Assembly (NCBI GenBank): GCA_005882215.1
Contig: VBCK01000154.1
Span: 1-63,235 of the forward strand
Direction of reading: 5' to 3'
From: Betaproteobacteria bacterium
GTDB lineage: Bacteria > Pseudomonadota > Gammaproteobacteria > Burkholderiales > Burkholderiaceae_F
Length of the DNA: 63,235 bases
Position numbers and translations under genes: made by a program. This document shows, piece after piece, positions 47,730 through 56,300 of the stretch; position 1 is the first letter of the stretch; each line of letters opens with the position of its first letter. The notes below the pieces were generated by a model. The model did no database searches. It was not told the DNA's origin and saw only the letters and a list, made by a program, of their open reading frames with translations.

Positions 47730-48172
47730 GCGAGCCGGTGTTGCGAAAGGCCAGCGCGCCCGGTCGATGGGACCGCGTGGAACTGCTGCGCTACAAGCGG
47801 GAGGGCGAGGCACCGTTTGAAGGCGTCACGCGCCAGGTGCTGTTCGAGGACGCCGGCGGTGCCCAGTGGCGTTACTTCGAGGTTGCGCCCGGAGGCCACA
47901 CGACACTGGAGCGCCACGACCACACCCACGCGGTGATGATCCTGCACGGCGGCGGCCGCTGCCTGGTCGGCGACACGATCTACTCGCTCGCCGAGCACGA
48001 CCTGGTGCGTGTTCCTGCGCTGACGTGGCACCAGTTCCGGGCGCACGAAGACAGGGCGCTGGGTTTCCTGTGCCTGGTAAGCCGGGAACGGGATCGCCCG
48101 CAGATTCCATCGGATGAACAGATGGCGCAATTGGGTATCGATCCCCGGGTCGCCGCATTCATTCGCACTTGA
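47726..48172 (+). CDS. Cupin domain protein downstream of RuBisCO-like gene
   Basis: A 148-residue single cupin. Motif 1 is GGHTTLERHDHTHAVMILHG with clustered histidines and a glutamate, motif 2 GDTIYSLAEHDLVRVPALTWHQF. The metal site looks complete. The start ATG 47726 overlaps the stop of the RuBisCO-like gene by four bases (ATGA), so the two were a coupled pair before the upstream gene was damaged. Cupins in this setting may act as isomerases or epimerases of a sugar-acid intermediate; not provable here. Confidence 0.85.
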   Translation: MSEPVLRKASAPGRWDRVELLRYKREGEAPFEGVTRQVLFEDAGGAQWRYFEVAPGGHTTLERHDHTHAVMILHGGGRCLVGDTIYSLAEHDLVRVPALTWHQFRAHEDRALGFLCLVSRERDRPQIPSDEQMAQLGIDPRVAAFIRT

Positions 48173-48225
48173 ATTTGCGGCAGAATGGTTTGCGCGGTCG
48201 AGAGTCGTACCGGGAGGAACTGAGG

Positions 48226-48822
48226 ATGAATCTGCGCGCGTTGCTGGAGTGTCCGAAGGGCCAGCTCACGATGCCCGGCTCGCGGAGCGACTACGCGTAT
48301 CTGAGCCCGACGGATCCGGCGTCCCAGGCGATGACCGACTTCAGGAACGGCCCGATGATCACGACGCCGGCGTCGACCTCGATCGAGCTGGCACTGCAAC
48401 AGATGAAGCTTTCCGGGGCCCGGTTCGCTTTCGTGGTCGATGAGCGGGCAACGCTGGTGGGGTCGGTGACCTCCTACGACATTCAGGGCGAGAAGCCGAT
48501 TCGCTACATGCAGTCGATGGACTGCTCGCACAATGACTGTGCCTGGCGCGACGTGACGGTCGAGAACATCATGGAGCCGTTGGCCGAGTGGCAGGTGCTC
48601 GAGCACTCGGCCGTCGCGCGCCTGACCATCGGCGATGTGGCGGCGGTGATGTCCGACGCCGGCCGGCGTTACCTGGTGGTGGTGGAAAGATTGAAGGATG
48701 GCGAGGCGTGGCAGGTGCGGGGATTGTTCTCAGGCGCGCGGATCCAGTTGTTACTGGGTACCGCGTCGCCGGGACTTGCTACCGCCCACACATTCGCCCA
48801 GATCGAACGGGAAATCGCGTAG
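48226..48822 (+). CDS. CBS-domain protein
   Basis: A 198-residue protein starting MNLRALLECPKGQLTMPGSR at ATG 48226 (GGGAGG and TGAGG upstream). Two CBS units are seen: MITTPASTSIELALQQMKLSGARFAFVVDERATLVGSVTSYDI, then ENIMEPLAEWQVLEHSAVARLTIGDVAAVM with RRYLVVVERLKDG. Such pairs bind adenine nucleotides and act as energy sensors. No catalytic domain is attached. A cysteine pair (MDCSHNDCAW) lies in the linker. Confidence 0.82.
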   Translation: MNLRALLECPKGQLTMPGSRSDYAYLSPTDPASQAMTDFRNGPMITTPASTSIELALQQMKLSGARFAFVVDERATLVGSVTSYDIQGEKPIRYMQSMDCSHNDCAWRDVTVENIMEPLAEWQVLEHSAVARLTIGDVAAVMSDAGRRYLVVVERLKDGEAWQVRGLFSGARIQLLLGTASPGLATAHTFAQIEREIA

Positions 48823-48848
48823 GCCGGCCTGCGCTGCCGGCCTGCGCT
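48823..48848. repeat. Perfect 13-bp tandem duplication
   Basis: GCCGGCCTGCGCT at 48823-48835 is repeated exactly at 48836-48848, immediately after the CBS gene stop. Each copy contains the palindrome GCCGGC, so the pair can also fold. It lies between two convergent genes. Confidence 0.8.
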
Positions 48849-48916
48849 TAGCTTCCCGATTACCCTGAGAGCGGTGTCCGGCAGCCTCTGCTGATTTTGT
48901 TCGGCCGCTCGACGCT

Positions 48917-50101
48917 TCACAACATCTGGAGCGCCAGAGCAATGCCCTGCCCGCCGCCGATGCACAGCGTGACGATGCCGCGCTTCAGGCCGTCGCGCTT
49001 CATCGAGTGCAGCAACCGGGTGGTGAGCACCGCTCCGGTCGCGCCGATCGGGTGACCGTGAGCGATCGAGCCGCCCTCGACGTTGACCACGTCCTCGGCG
49101 AACTCCAGTTCGCGTAAGCAGGCGAGCGTTATGGCGGCGAACGCCTCATTGATTTCGATCCGCTCCACGTCGGAGCGCTTCCAGCCGGCCCGTTCCAGCG
49201 CAAGGCGCACGGCCGGCACCGGGCCGATGCCGAACATGCCCGGCTCGACCGCGACCACCGCGTGCGCCACCAGCCGCGCCACGGGCTGCAGGCCACGCTT
49301 TTGCGCAAACGCCCGCTCGGCCACGATCATCGCCGCGGCGCCGCTGTTCAAACCGGGCGCGTTGCCGGCGGTGATCGTGCCGTCCTTGCGAAAAGCGGCC
49401 TTCAGCTTGGCCAGCGATTCGATCGTGGTGTCGGGTCGATTGGCTTCATCCTTGTCGAAGCTCACCGGGCCCTTGCGGCTCGGCACTTCGACCGCGACGA
49501 TCTCGTCCTTGAACTTCCCGGCTGCCTGGGCGGCACCGAAGCGCTGCTGAGAGCGCGCCGCCCATCGATCCTGGTCGTCGCGGCTGACGCGGTACTGGGC
49601 CACCAGATCCTCGGTGTGCCAGCCGGAGTGCTCACCGCTGAAGGCGTCGTTCAGACCGTCGCGCAGCATGCTGTCGTAAATCTGGGCATCGCCCATCCGG
49701 TAGCCCCAGCGGCCGCCGGGCACCAGATACGGCGCCTGGTCCATGTTCTCCATTCCGCCGGCGATCGCGCACGAGGTATAGCCCGCAAGGATCTCGAGAG
49801 CCGCGCTGGCGATCGCCTGCGCTCCCGAGCCGCAGACCCGGTTCACCGTGAGCGCGGGAACACGCACCGGCAGCCCGCCGGCCATTGCGGCCTGGCGCGC
49901 CGGGTTCATCCGGGTACCGGCCTGGATCACGTTGCCCATCACGACGGTCTCGATCAGGTCCTCGCCGAGGCCGGAGCGCTTCAGCGCCCCCCGGATCGCT
50001 GCGGCGCCGAGGTCCGGCGCCGGCACGTCTTTGAGCGAACCGCCAAAGGTGCCGATGGCGGTGCGGACCGGATTGCAGATGACGATTTCGCGTTCGGACA
50101 T
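48917..50101 (-). CDS. Acetyl-CoA C-acyltransferase (thiolase)
   Basis: A 394-residue thiolase. The nucleophile cysteine is in VNRVCGSGAQAIASAA, the histidine in GGSIAHGHPIGATGAVL and the second cysteine in GIVTLCIGGGQG. The N-terminal IVICNPVRTAIGTFGGSLKD and DLGAAAIRGALKRSGL are the biosynthetic/AtoB-like style, so acetoacetyl-CoA or a similar short 3-oxoacyl-CoA is a likely substrate. The start ATG 50101 faces the marR gene at 50156 across a 54-base promoter region, suggesting control by that regulator. Confidence 0.92.
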   Translation of the reverse strand: MSEREIVICNPVRTAIGTFGGSLKDVPAPDLGAAAIRGALKRSGLGEDLIETVVMGNVIQAGTRMNPARQAAMAGGLPVRVPALTVNRVCGSGAQAIASAALEILAGYTSCAIAGGMENMDQAPYLVPGGRWGYRMGDAQIYDSMLRDGLNDAFSGEHSGWHTEDLVAQYRVSRDDQDRWAARSQQRFGAAQAAGKFKDEIVAVEVPSRKGPVSFDKDEANRPDTTIESLAKLKAAFRKDGTITAGNAPGLNSGAAAMIVAERAFAQKRGLQPVARLVAHAVVAVEPGMFGIGPVPAVRLALERAGWKRSDVERIEINEAFAAITLACLRELEFAEDVVNVEGGSIAHGHPIGATGAVLTTRLLHSMKRDGLKRGIVTLCIGGGQGIALALQML

Positions 50102-50120
50102 GAGCGGTCTCCAAAAACAG

Positions 50121-50148
50121 TTGCCAATGCAACACTTGCATGTACAAT
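50121..50148 (+). promoter_or_regulatory. marR promoter with perfect dyad in the spacer
   Basis: TTGCCA (50121-50126), 16-base spacer, TACAAT (50143-50148), 7 bases before the marR ATG. The spacer contains ATGCAA-CAC-TTGCAT (50127-50141), a perfect 6-bp inverted repeat that a MarR dimer could cover. The repeat also lies 25-40 bases in front of the divergent thiolase gene, so both could be repressed at once. Confidence 0.65.
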
Positions 50149-50155
50149 AATCTCT

Positions 50156-50623
50156 ATGAACGATGCTGTCAAGCCGAAGGGCTGCACCAACCTGAAGCTG
50201 CGCCAGTTAAATCGCGTCGTCACGCGTCACTACGACGCGTACATGGCGGTCACGGGGCTGAAGAACACACAGTACTCGCTGCTGTCGCACGTGGTACTGC
50301 AGGGGCCGGTCCGCCCATCCGATCTGGCGCGCTGCATGCGCGTGGAGGCGTCCACCCTGACTCGTAATCTGCGGCCACTGATCGTTCAGGGCTGGCTTCG
50401 GCTGGGGGCCGGCGAGGACGCGCGCTCGCGCCTGGTGGAAGCGACGGCGGCGGGCCGCGCCAAGCGGCTGGAGGCCCAGCGCGCCTGGAAGCAGGCGCAA
50501 CTCGCTCTGAATGCGCGCCTGGGCTGCGAGCGCGTGGCGGCGCTGCATACGCTGATCGACGATTGCATCGAGCAACTGGCCGATCAGCAGGGCGACGCGG
50601 CAGCGGACGACCCGCTGGTATGA
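50156..50623 (+). CDS. MarR family transcriptional regulator (divergent from thiolase)
   Basis: A 155-residue winged-helix protein. The domain starts LRQLNRVVTRHYDAYMAVTGLKNTQYSLLSHVVLQG, then PSDLARCMRVEASTLTRNLRPLIVQGWLRLGAGEDARSRLVEAT (recognition helix and wing). It lacks the DxRxxR wing of classic MarR in strict form (EDARSR). Start ATG 50156 gives MNDAVKPKGCTNLKLRQ. Its promoter places the transcript start near the ATG, so it is probably leaderless. Likely targets are its own gene and the thiolase. Confidence 0.88.
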   Translation: MNDAVKPKGCTNLKLRQLNRVVTRHYDAYMAVTGLKNTQYSLLSHVVLQGPVRPSDLARCMRVEASTLTRNLRPLIVQGWLRLGAGEDARSRLVEATAAGRAKRLEAQRAWKQAQLALNARLGCERVAALHTLIDDCIEQLADQQGDAAADDPLV

Positions 50624-50648
50624 ATCCTTCCGGGAGGAAACCGAGGCG

Positions 50649-51101
50649 ATGAAGGAACTGTACCTTGAAGATTTCGCACCTGGGCAAACCTACCGCGGGT
50701 CCGGTCGCATCCGGATCGACAAGGAGGGCATCAAGCGCTTCGCGGCCGAATTCGATCCACAACCGTTCCATCTCGACGAGAAGGCCGCGGGCAGCTCGAT
50801 CTTTGGAGGACTGGCAGCGAGCGGCTGGCATACCGCTGCGGTAACGATGCGACTGCTGGTCGAAAGCGACTTCAAGCCCGCCGGTGGCATCGTCGGCGCC
50901 GGCATCGAGGATTTCCGCTGGCCGCGACCGGTTCGCCCGGGCGATGAGCTGCGGGTCGAGAGCGAGGTGCTCGAGATGCGGCCTTCCAGGTCTCGCCCGG
51001 ATCAAGGACTGATCAAGGTCAGAACGACTGCTCTGAATCAGGACGGCGAAGCGGTGCTGATCTACGTCGGCAATCTGATCGTGCGGGCTCGGCCCAGATG
51101 A
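50649..51101 (+). CDS. MaoC-like (R)-specific acyl-CoA dehydratase family protein
   Basis: A 150-residue hotdog protein with the hydratase motif: IKRFAAEFDPQPFHLDEKAAGSSIFGGLAASGWHT (Asp and His of the R-hydratase site are both present). The later RPVRPGDELRVESEVLEMRPSRSRPDQG is typical. It probably hydrates a trans-2-enoyl-CoA. GGGAGGAAACC lies upstream of ATG 50649, and it follows marR by 25 bases. Confidence 0.9.
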   Translation: MKELYLEDFAPGQTYRGSGRIRIDKEGIKRFAAEFDPQPFHLDEKAAGSSIFGGLAASGWHTAAVTMRLLVESDFKPAGGIVGAGIEDFRWPRPVRPGDELRVESEVLEMRPSRSRPDQGLIKVRTTALNQDGEAVLIYVGNLIVRARPR

Positions 51102-51269
51102 GTATCGAAGCTGCCGGGACTTGCATCCGCATGACCCGGTGAGCCGAAATACCTGCGCGCGGACCTCGAGTTCCGGAGCACGGCTCCACGGAAGCTCGCA
51201 TATTGTGCAACCACCCGATTGCATTTCGTCCCGGGCCGTGCTAGCGTTTCCGCAACTCGGAGGTTGCAT

Positions 51270-51764
51270 ATGACCCGGCACACCGATCGGATCGAGAAGA
51301 AGATCTTGCTGCGCGCTCCGCGCGAGCGCGTATGGGGCGCCATCAGCGACGCCAGGCAGTTCGGCACGTGGTTCGGCGTCGAGTTCGACGGCGAATTTGT
51401 CGCCGGCGCCCGGCTGACCGGCAAGATCACCCCGACCAAGGTCGATCCGGAGGTTGCGAAGTCCCAGCAGCCATACTCGGGAAAGGCGTTCGAAATCGAG
51501 GTCGACCGCATCGAACCCATGCGACTGCTGTCCTTCCGGTGGCACCCGTTTGCGGTCGAGCCTGGGCTCGACTACTCGAAGGAGCCCGCGACGCTGGTCG
51601 CCTTCGAGCTGGAGCCGGCGGCGGGCGGAACGATGTTGACGATCACCGAGTCCGGCTTCGATCGGATCCCTCTTGCGCGCCGCGCCAAGGCATTCGCGGC
51701 GAATGACCAGGGTTGGCTGGCCCAGACGAAGCTGCTCGAGAAGTATCTGGCGCGGACGTCCTAG
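51270..51764 (+). CDS. SRPBCC (AHSA1-like) domain protein
   Basis: A 164-residue START-like protein: DRIEKKILLRAPRERVWGAISDARQFGTWFGVEFDGEFVAGARLTG, then MRLLSFRWHPFAVEPG and GTMLTITESGFDRIP, with a C-terminal helix GWLAQTKLLEKYL. ATG 51270 has CGGAGGTTGC before it. AHSA1-type genes are often paired with an ArsR-type regulator, as here (51786), where the regulator may respond to the ligand bound by this domain. Confidence 0.9.
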   Translation: MTRHTDRIEKKILLRAPRERVWGAISDARQFGTWFGVEFDGEFVAGARLTGKITPTKVDPEVAKSQQPYSGKAFEIEVDRIEPMRLLSFRWHPFAVEPGLDYSKEPATLVAFELEPAAGGTMLTITESGFDRIPLARRAKAFAANDQGWLAQTKLLEKYLARTS

Positions 51765-51785
51765 CGAAACGCGCAGGCGGCCGGC

Positions 51786-52139
51786 TTGTCGCGATCGCGC
51801 GCTTCCGTTTCCTCGAAGCCTGCCAGGGCGGCGCCGGTTTTCGCGGCCCTCGGCGATCCGACACGCCTGCACATCGTGGCCCGGCTCTGTGAGGGCGGGC
51901 CGCAGTCGATCGCCCGCTTGACGGATGGTTCGAGCGTTTCGCGTCAGGCGATCACCAAGCACCTGCACGCGCTGGCGCGGGCCGGGCTCGTCCGCAGCGA
52001 GCGCGCCGGTCGCGAGCGCATCTGGCAGCTTCAGACCCGGCGCCTCGCCGAAGTGCGCCGATATCTGGACCGGATCTCGGACCGGTGGGACGAAGCGCTC
52101 GATCGACTGCGGGCATTCGTCGAAAAGGAGCAGCGCTAG
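51786..52139 (+). CDS. ArsR family transcriptional regulator paired with SRPBCC gene
   Basis: A 117-residue winged-helix regulator: FAALGDPTRLHIVARLCEGGPQSIARLTDGSSVSRQAITKHLHALARAGLVRSERAGRERIWQLQ. No cysteine metal site of the ArsR/SmtB kind is present, as is normal for the group paired with AHSA1 genes. The start is uncertain: TTG 51786 (SRSRASVSSKPARAAP) is taken since no ATG or GTG precedes the domain suitably. It lies 21 bases after the SRPBCC stop. Confidence 0.87.
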   Translation: MSRSRASVSSKPARAAPVFAALGDPTRLHIVARLCEGGPQSIARLTDGSSVSRQAITKHLHALARAGLVRSERAGRERIWQLQTRRLAEVRRYLDRISDRWDEALDRLRAFVEKEQR

Positions 52140-52278
52140 GGACCGGCAGACCGGGCGTTGAAATCCCCGCCGGGTCAAATGTCGGGAATGGATGGCGTAT
52201 CGCGTCCTTAATGGGTGAGGCGGCCGATTGCGGTCCGCCGAAAACCGACGAATTCGATTTCAGACTGGGAGAAACATC

Positions 52279-52614
52279 ATGAACAAGCGCACCGAGCGGT
52301 TGCCCCGCGTCAACCGCGCCAGAGCAGTCACGGGCTCGATGCTGGCCCTCGTCTTGGCGATGGCCGCCGGCGTTTCCGCCACCGCCCGCGCCGAGTACCG
52401 CTGCGGAGCGTCAGCGCTGCAGGAAGATCGGCGAGCCTGTGAACTGGCCCAGCGCGATTCGCCGGACGCGCTGCGTCAATTCATTGACCGCACCAGAGGC
52501 ATCTACGCACTCTACTTCTACGACTACGTCACGGACGCAGACGCCGACCGCTGGGAAACGGCGCGCAAGGACGAGAAGGCGCCCTCGACCGCAGTGGCTC
52601 AAAGTCGGGATTAG
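52279..52614 (+). CDS. Small exported hypothetical protein
   Basis: A 111-residue protein with a long signal peptide (VTGSMLALVLAMAAGVSATARA, cleavage before EYRCG). The mature part is about 70 residues, polar, with two cysteines (YRCGASALQEDRRACELA) that could form a disulfide and an aromatic stretch IYALYFYDYV. I recognise no family. ATG 52279 has TGGGAGA 6 bases upstream. It converges on the large flavoprotein gene across a strong hairpin. Confidence 0.7.
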   Translation: MNKRTERLPRVNRARAVTGSMLALVLAMAAGVSATARAEYRCGASALQEDRRACELAQRDSPDALRQFIDRTRGIYALYFYDYVTDADADRWETARKDEKAPSTAVAQSRD

Positions 52615-52662
52615 CGCCTCGAAAGCGCCGCCGGCGCGAGAAGTTGACGGGCCCATGGAAGA

Positions 52663-52690
52663 GCTTCGGCGGTCGTTTGACCGCCGAAGC
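52663..52690. terminator. Perfect 12-bp hairpin between convergent genes
   Basis: GCTTCGGCGGTC (52663-52674) and GACCGCCGAAGC (52679-52690) with loop GTTT. It lies 49 bases after the hypothetical gene and 10 bases before the end of the flavoprotein gene: a strong bidirectional terminator candidate without an obvious T-run. Confidence 0.65.
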
Positions 52691-52699
52691 GGGCGGGTC

Positions 52700-55600
52700 C
52701 TAGGCCGATTCGCGCGCGCAGTGCTCGAGCCACTGCGCGGTGACCTTTTCCTGCAGTGCGTTCTGCTTCAGGCGCTCGTTCAGCGACCCGAAATCGACCG
52801 CGTCCAGCGGCTGGTCCTGATTGAAGCAGGAGAACACGACCGAGCTTTTGCCGGTGCGCACGTCGCGGTGCACCTGCAGGCACTGGGCGCAGATCTCCTT
52901 CATCATGCACTGCATCGGCGAGTTGATCGATCCGATCGCGCAATGGTTCGGCTTCAGGTGCCGCTTGAGCACGTCGTGGCGCGCCTTGGCCACGCCCGCC
53001 ATCATCCGGTCCGAGCCGATCGCGATGATGCGGTCCGCCTCTTCGGTGCGGATCGCGACTTCGCCCAGGCGGCCGGTCGCGTAGGCTTCCATCGCCTGCA
53101 CGATGTTGCCCACGAAGGCGCGGTCCTGCGGGCGGCGTGGCGCAAACCCAGGGGCCTCGTCGCAGCACCACACGACGACGTCGGCGGCGGCTTCGATCTC
53201 GTCGATCTTGTAACGGTCGATGACCTTCTTGTACCCGGCGAAGTACAGCACGCGCGAGCCGCACGCCCGGAACGCCTGCCCGATCGAAAACAGCACCGCA
53301 TTGCCCAGGCCACCTCCGGCCAGCAGCACCGTTTCGCCGCTTTCGATGTGGGTCGGCGTGCCGGTCGGTCCCATCAGGATCACCGGCTCGCCCGGGGCGA
53401 GCGCCGCGACCAGGTTGGACGAGCCTCCCATCTCCAGCACGATGCACGACACCAGCCCCCGCTCCGCGTCGACCCAGGCGCCGGTCATCGCGAGGCCCTC
53501 GGTATGCAGCCGGGTCCGTGCGACCAGCCTGGACAGCGACTCGAAGTTCTGCAGCCGGTAGAACTGGCCCGGGCGGAACTTGCGGGCCGCCGCCGGCGCC
53601 TTGATCACGACCTCGACGATCGTCGGCGTCAGCCGCTGCACCGAGTGGACGGTGGCGAGCAGCTCGGCCGCCAGAGCGGCGAAGAAATCCTCGCTGCCTT
53701 TCGAGGAGGCCGCTGCGCGCTGATGCAGTAGCCGCGAGATCTTCGGATAACCCTGGCGCGCCGAGGCCATCGCCTTGACGACGTTGCCGAAATACGAGGG
53801 GTGCAGGTCTCCGAAGAAGCTGATGAAGCGGCCGTCATCCAGCCGCGACAGCAGCACGTCGGCGCTCGGTGGTTTGGGCAGTCCGTGCGCCGGTTCGACC
53901 GACCGGCCGTCCTCATCGCAGGCCGTGAAGTATTTGCCGTCGAGCTTGAAATGGGCGGCATCCTCGCGCGCCAGCACGGTATTGGGCGAGGTGCCGGCCG
54001 CCACCAGCACCGTGTGCGCCGACATCCAGTGCTCACCACTCGTGCTCCACTTGCCGTCCTCGCCGAGCTGCTGCCGATTGAAGCGGATCCCCTTGACGGC
54101 GCCGAAGTTGTCGACCTCGACTCCGGCCGGCGCGAGGCCCTCGATGAACGAGATGCCCTCCTCCAGCGCCTTTTCGACTTCCTCGTGGTTCAGCGTGTAC
54201 GAGGGGCTGTCGATCAGGCGGCGGCGGTACACGATGGTGGCGCCGCCCCATTCGCGCAGCATCTCCGCGATCCGCGCCGCGCGATCTTGCCGGCGAGCCC
54301 GCTCGCGCTCCTCGCGCAGCGCGCGCGCGTGGGCCAGGAACTCCTCGGCAACCTCGCGGTCCAGGTCGTCCCAGCGCTCTCGGATTGCGCCCTCGCCGAT
54401 GTCGCCGGCGAGCTCCTCGAAACGCTGCAGGAATTTCTCGACCTGCACCGCGTAGTAGGCCAGCGACTCGGTGGCCGCATCGATCGCGGTCAGGCCCCCG
54501 CCGATCACGACCACCGGCAGCCGCAGCTGCAGATTGGCGATCGAGTCGGCCTTGGCGGCGCCGGTGAGCTGCAGCGCCATCAGGAAGTCGGACGCCGACC
54601 GCACGCCGCGCGCCAGTCCGTTGGGCACGTCGAGCATGGTCGGCTTGCCCGCACCTATGCACAGCGCGATGTGATCGAACCCCAGCGCCATCGCGTCGTC
54701 GACCTCGAGCGTGCCGCCGAACCGCACGCCGCCATACATCGCGAATTGCTCGCGCCGCTCCAGCAGCAGCCGGATCAGCTTCAGGTTGTTCTTGTCCCAG
54801 CGCACCGTGATGCCGTACTCGGCCACCCCGCCGAACCCGGCCAGCACGCGCTGATCGAGCGGCTCGGTGATCGACTGCACGTCGCGCAGCGGCTCGAAGC
54901 CGGTGCGGCTGCCATCGAGGCGCACGCCGGCCAGCGACTCCGGCAGCGGCTCGATCTTCAGCCCATCGATGCCGACCACCGTGTGGCCCTCGCTCAGCAG
55001 GTGGTGCGCCAGCGTGTAGCCGGCCGGCCCCAGGCCGACCACCAGCACCTTGCGGCCGGTCGCCGCGCGCGGGTAGGGGCGGGCGATGTCCATCGGGTTC
55101 CAGCGCGTCAGCAGGCTGTAGATCTCGAAGCCGAACGGAAGCTCCAGCACGTCCTTCAGCGTGCGCGTCTCCGCCTGCGGGATGTTGACGGGCTCCTGCT
55201 TCTGAAAGATGCAGGCCTTCATGCAGTCGTTGCAGATCCTGTGCCCGGTGCCGGCCACCATCGGGTTCTCTACAGCGATGATCGCGAGCGCCCCGATCGG
55301 CAAGCCCTGCGTCTTCAGCATGTGGAATTCCGAGATCCGTTCCTCGAGCGGACAGCCGGACAGCGCGACGCCGAACGCGCTCTTCTTGTAGACGATCGCC
55401 TGCGGGGTGTCCTTCGATGGCCGCTCCTTCAGGCCGTCCGAGCACGAGTCCTTCTTCTGGGGATGACACTGGATGCAATAGTGGGCCTGGTCGAGCGCGC
55501 CGGCCAGGTCGAAGCCGCCATCGGTCAAACCAAAGCCCGCGCGGCGCCGGATATGATCGGGGCGTATGCGCAGCTGCGAGACGCCTTCTTCCTGCTGCCA

Positions 55601-56215
55601 TTGCGCCGGGCGGATCAGATGGATCGGATCCACGCTTGCCGGAATCTTGAACAGCAGGCCGTCATGATGCCGATCCCGCCCGGCGGCGGTGTGCACGGAC
55701 CACGCCGAATACTGCTGCGCAATGCGGAGCTCTTCTGCATGGGCCGTCTCGTCGACGAGCCACTCACCGACCTTGCGGGCGAACAGCAGCTCTTCGAACG
55801 GCGCCCCCAGCAGCTGCTGCAGCCGCGCAAACAGCGCATCGCCGTCGAACCGGGCCGCCTCTTCAGGCTTGATCTTCTTGGCCGCCTGCCGCTGGACGAA
55901 TTCGCGCTTGATCCTGAACAGCGGTTCGAGCTCCGCGTGGTGCCCTTTCAACGCGGCGAGCTCGGCGCCCACGCCAAAGAGCTCGCCTATGAATGCCTCG
56001 AGCTGTGGCGCGATCCGCAGGGCCAGGTCGGTGGAGGCGGCGCGGGTGACGTCGGCAGGATGGCTGCGGGCTTGCACCAGCTGCTGGTGCAGCTGCGGAT
56101 CGGCCTCGGCAAGCTGCGAGAGAAAGATCTGATCGAGCCGGATCAGGCCCTCGCGCCGGTACAAGTCGGCGACCGAGAACCCGTGCGCAAAGATCGGCAT
56201 TTCTGTTCGATTCAT
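52700..56215 (-). CDS. Fused GltD-like iron-sulfur flavoprotein and ferredoxin-NADP reductase/PyrK-like protein
   Basis: A 1171-residue fusion starting at ATG 56215 (MNRTEMPIFAHGFSVADLYR); the longer frame is in the divergent gcdH region. Residues 1-230 form an unrecognised helical N-terminus. Residues 240-340 hold seven cysteines in iron-sulfur style (Cys247, 250, 258, 288, 328, 331, 335). Residues 388-880 are a GltD-type oxidoreductase with FAD loop VVGLGPAGYTLA and NADPH loop VVIGGGLTAIDAATES. The C-terminal 290 residues are a PyrK/FNR-type unit: FRPGQFYRLQNFES (FAD), LLAGGGLGNAVLF (NAD), and CMMKEICAQC (2Fe-2S-type cysteines). The domain layout resembles NfnAB bifurcating transhydrogenase subunits joined in one chain. 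It is divergent from gcdH. Confidence 0.88.
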   Translation of the reverse strand: MNRTEMPIFAHGFSVADLYRREGLIRLDQIFLSQLAEADPQLHQQLVQARSHPADVTRAASTDLALRIAPQLEAFIGELFGVGAELAALKGHHAELEPLFRIKREFVQRQAAKKIKPEEAARFDGDALFARLQQLLGAPFEELLFARKVGEWLVDETAHAEELRIAQQYSAWSVHTAAGRDRHHDGLLFKIPASVDPIHLIRPAQWQQEEGVSQLRIRPDHIRRRAGFGLTDGGFDLAGALDQAHYCIQCHPQKKDSCSDGLKERPSKDTPQAIVYKKSAFGVALSGCPLEERISEFHMLKTQGLPIGALAIIAVENPMVAGTGHRICNDCMKACIFQKQEPVNIPQAETRTLKDVLELPFGFEIYSLLTRWNPMDIARPYPRAATGRKVLVVGLGPAGYTLAHHLLSEGHTVVGIDGLKIEPLPESLAGVRLDGSRTGFEPLRDVQSITEPLDQRVLAGFGGVAEYGITVRWDKNNLKLIRLLLERREQFAMYGGVRFGGTLEVDDAMALGFDHIALCIGAGKPTMLDVPNGLARGVRSASDFLMALQLTGAAKADSIANLQLRLPVVVIGGGLTAIDAATESLAYYAVQVEKFLQRFEELAGDIGEGAIRERWDDLDREVAEEFLAHARALREERERARRQDRAARIAEMLREWGGATIVYRRRLIDSPSYTLNHEEVEKALEEGISFIEGLAPAGVEVDNFGAVKGIRFNRQQLGEDGKWSTSGEHWMSAHTVLVAAGTSPNTVLAREDAAHFKLDGKYFTACDEDGRSVEPAHGLPKPPSADVLLSRLDDGRFISFFGDLHPSYFGNVVKAMASARQGYPKISRLLHQRAAASSKGSEDFFAALAAELLATVHSVQRLTPTIVEVVIKAPAAARKFRPGQFYRLQNFESLSRLVARTRLHTEGLAMTGAWVDAERGLVSCIVLEMGGSSNLVAALAPGEPVILMGPTGTPTHIESGETVLLAGGGLGNAVLFSIGQAFRACGSRVLYFAGYKKVIDRYKIDEIEAAADVVVWCCDEAPGFAPRRPQDRAFVGNIVQAMEAYATGRLGEVAIRTEEADRIIAIGSDRMMAGVAKARHDVLKRHLKPNHCAIGSINSPMQCMMKEICAQCLQVHRDVRTGKSSVVFSCFNQDQPLDAVDFGSLNERLKQNALQEKVTAQWLEHCARESA

Positions 56216-56300
56216 ATCCGGCCCGGCTGAAACGACAAATGATACTGTCGATGCGGCGCGATCCGACGAGCGGCTTCGTATGATTTGAAGGAATTTGACC

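Noticed and set aside
53801..56230. 809-codon open frame antisense to the fused flavoprotein
   Set aside because: The sense strand has complete FAD, NAD and cysteine motifs; the antisense translation is rich in Arg/Gln/His with no motifs, a GC-bias shadow.
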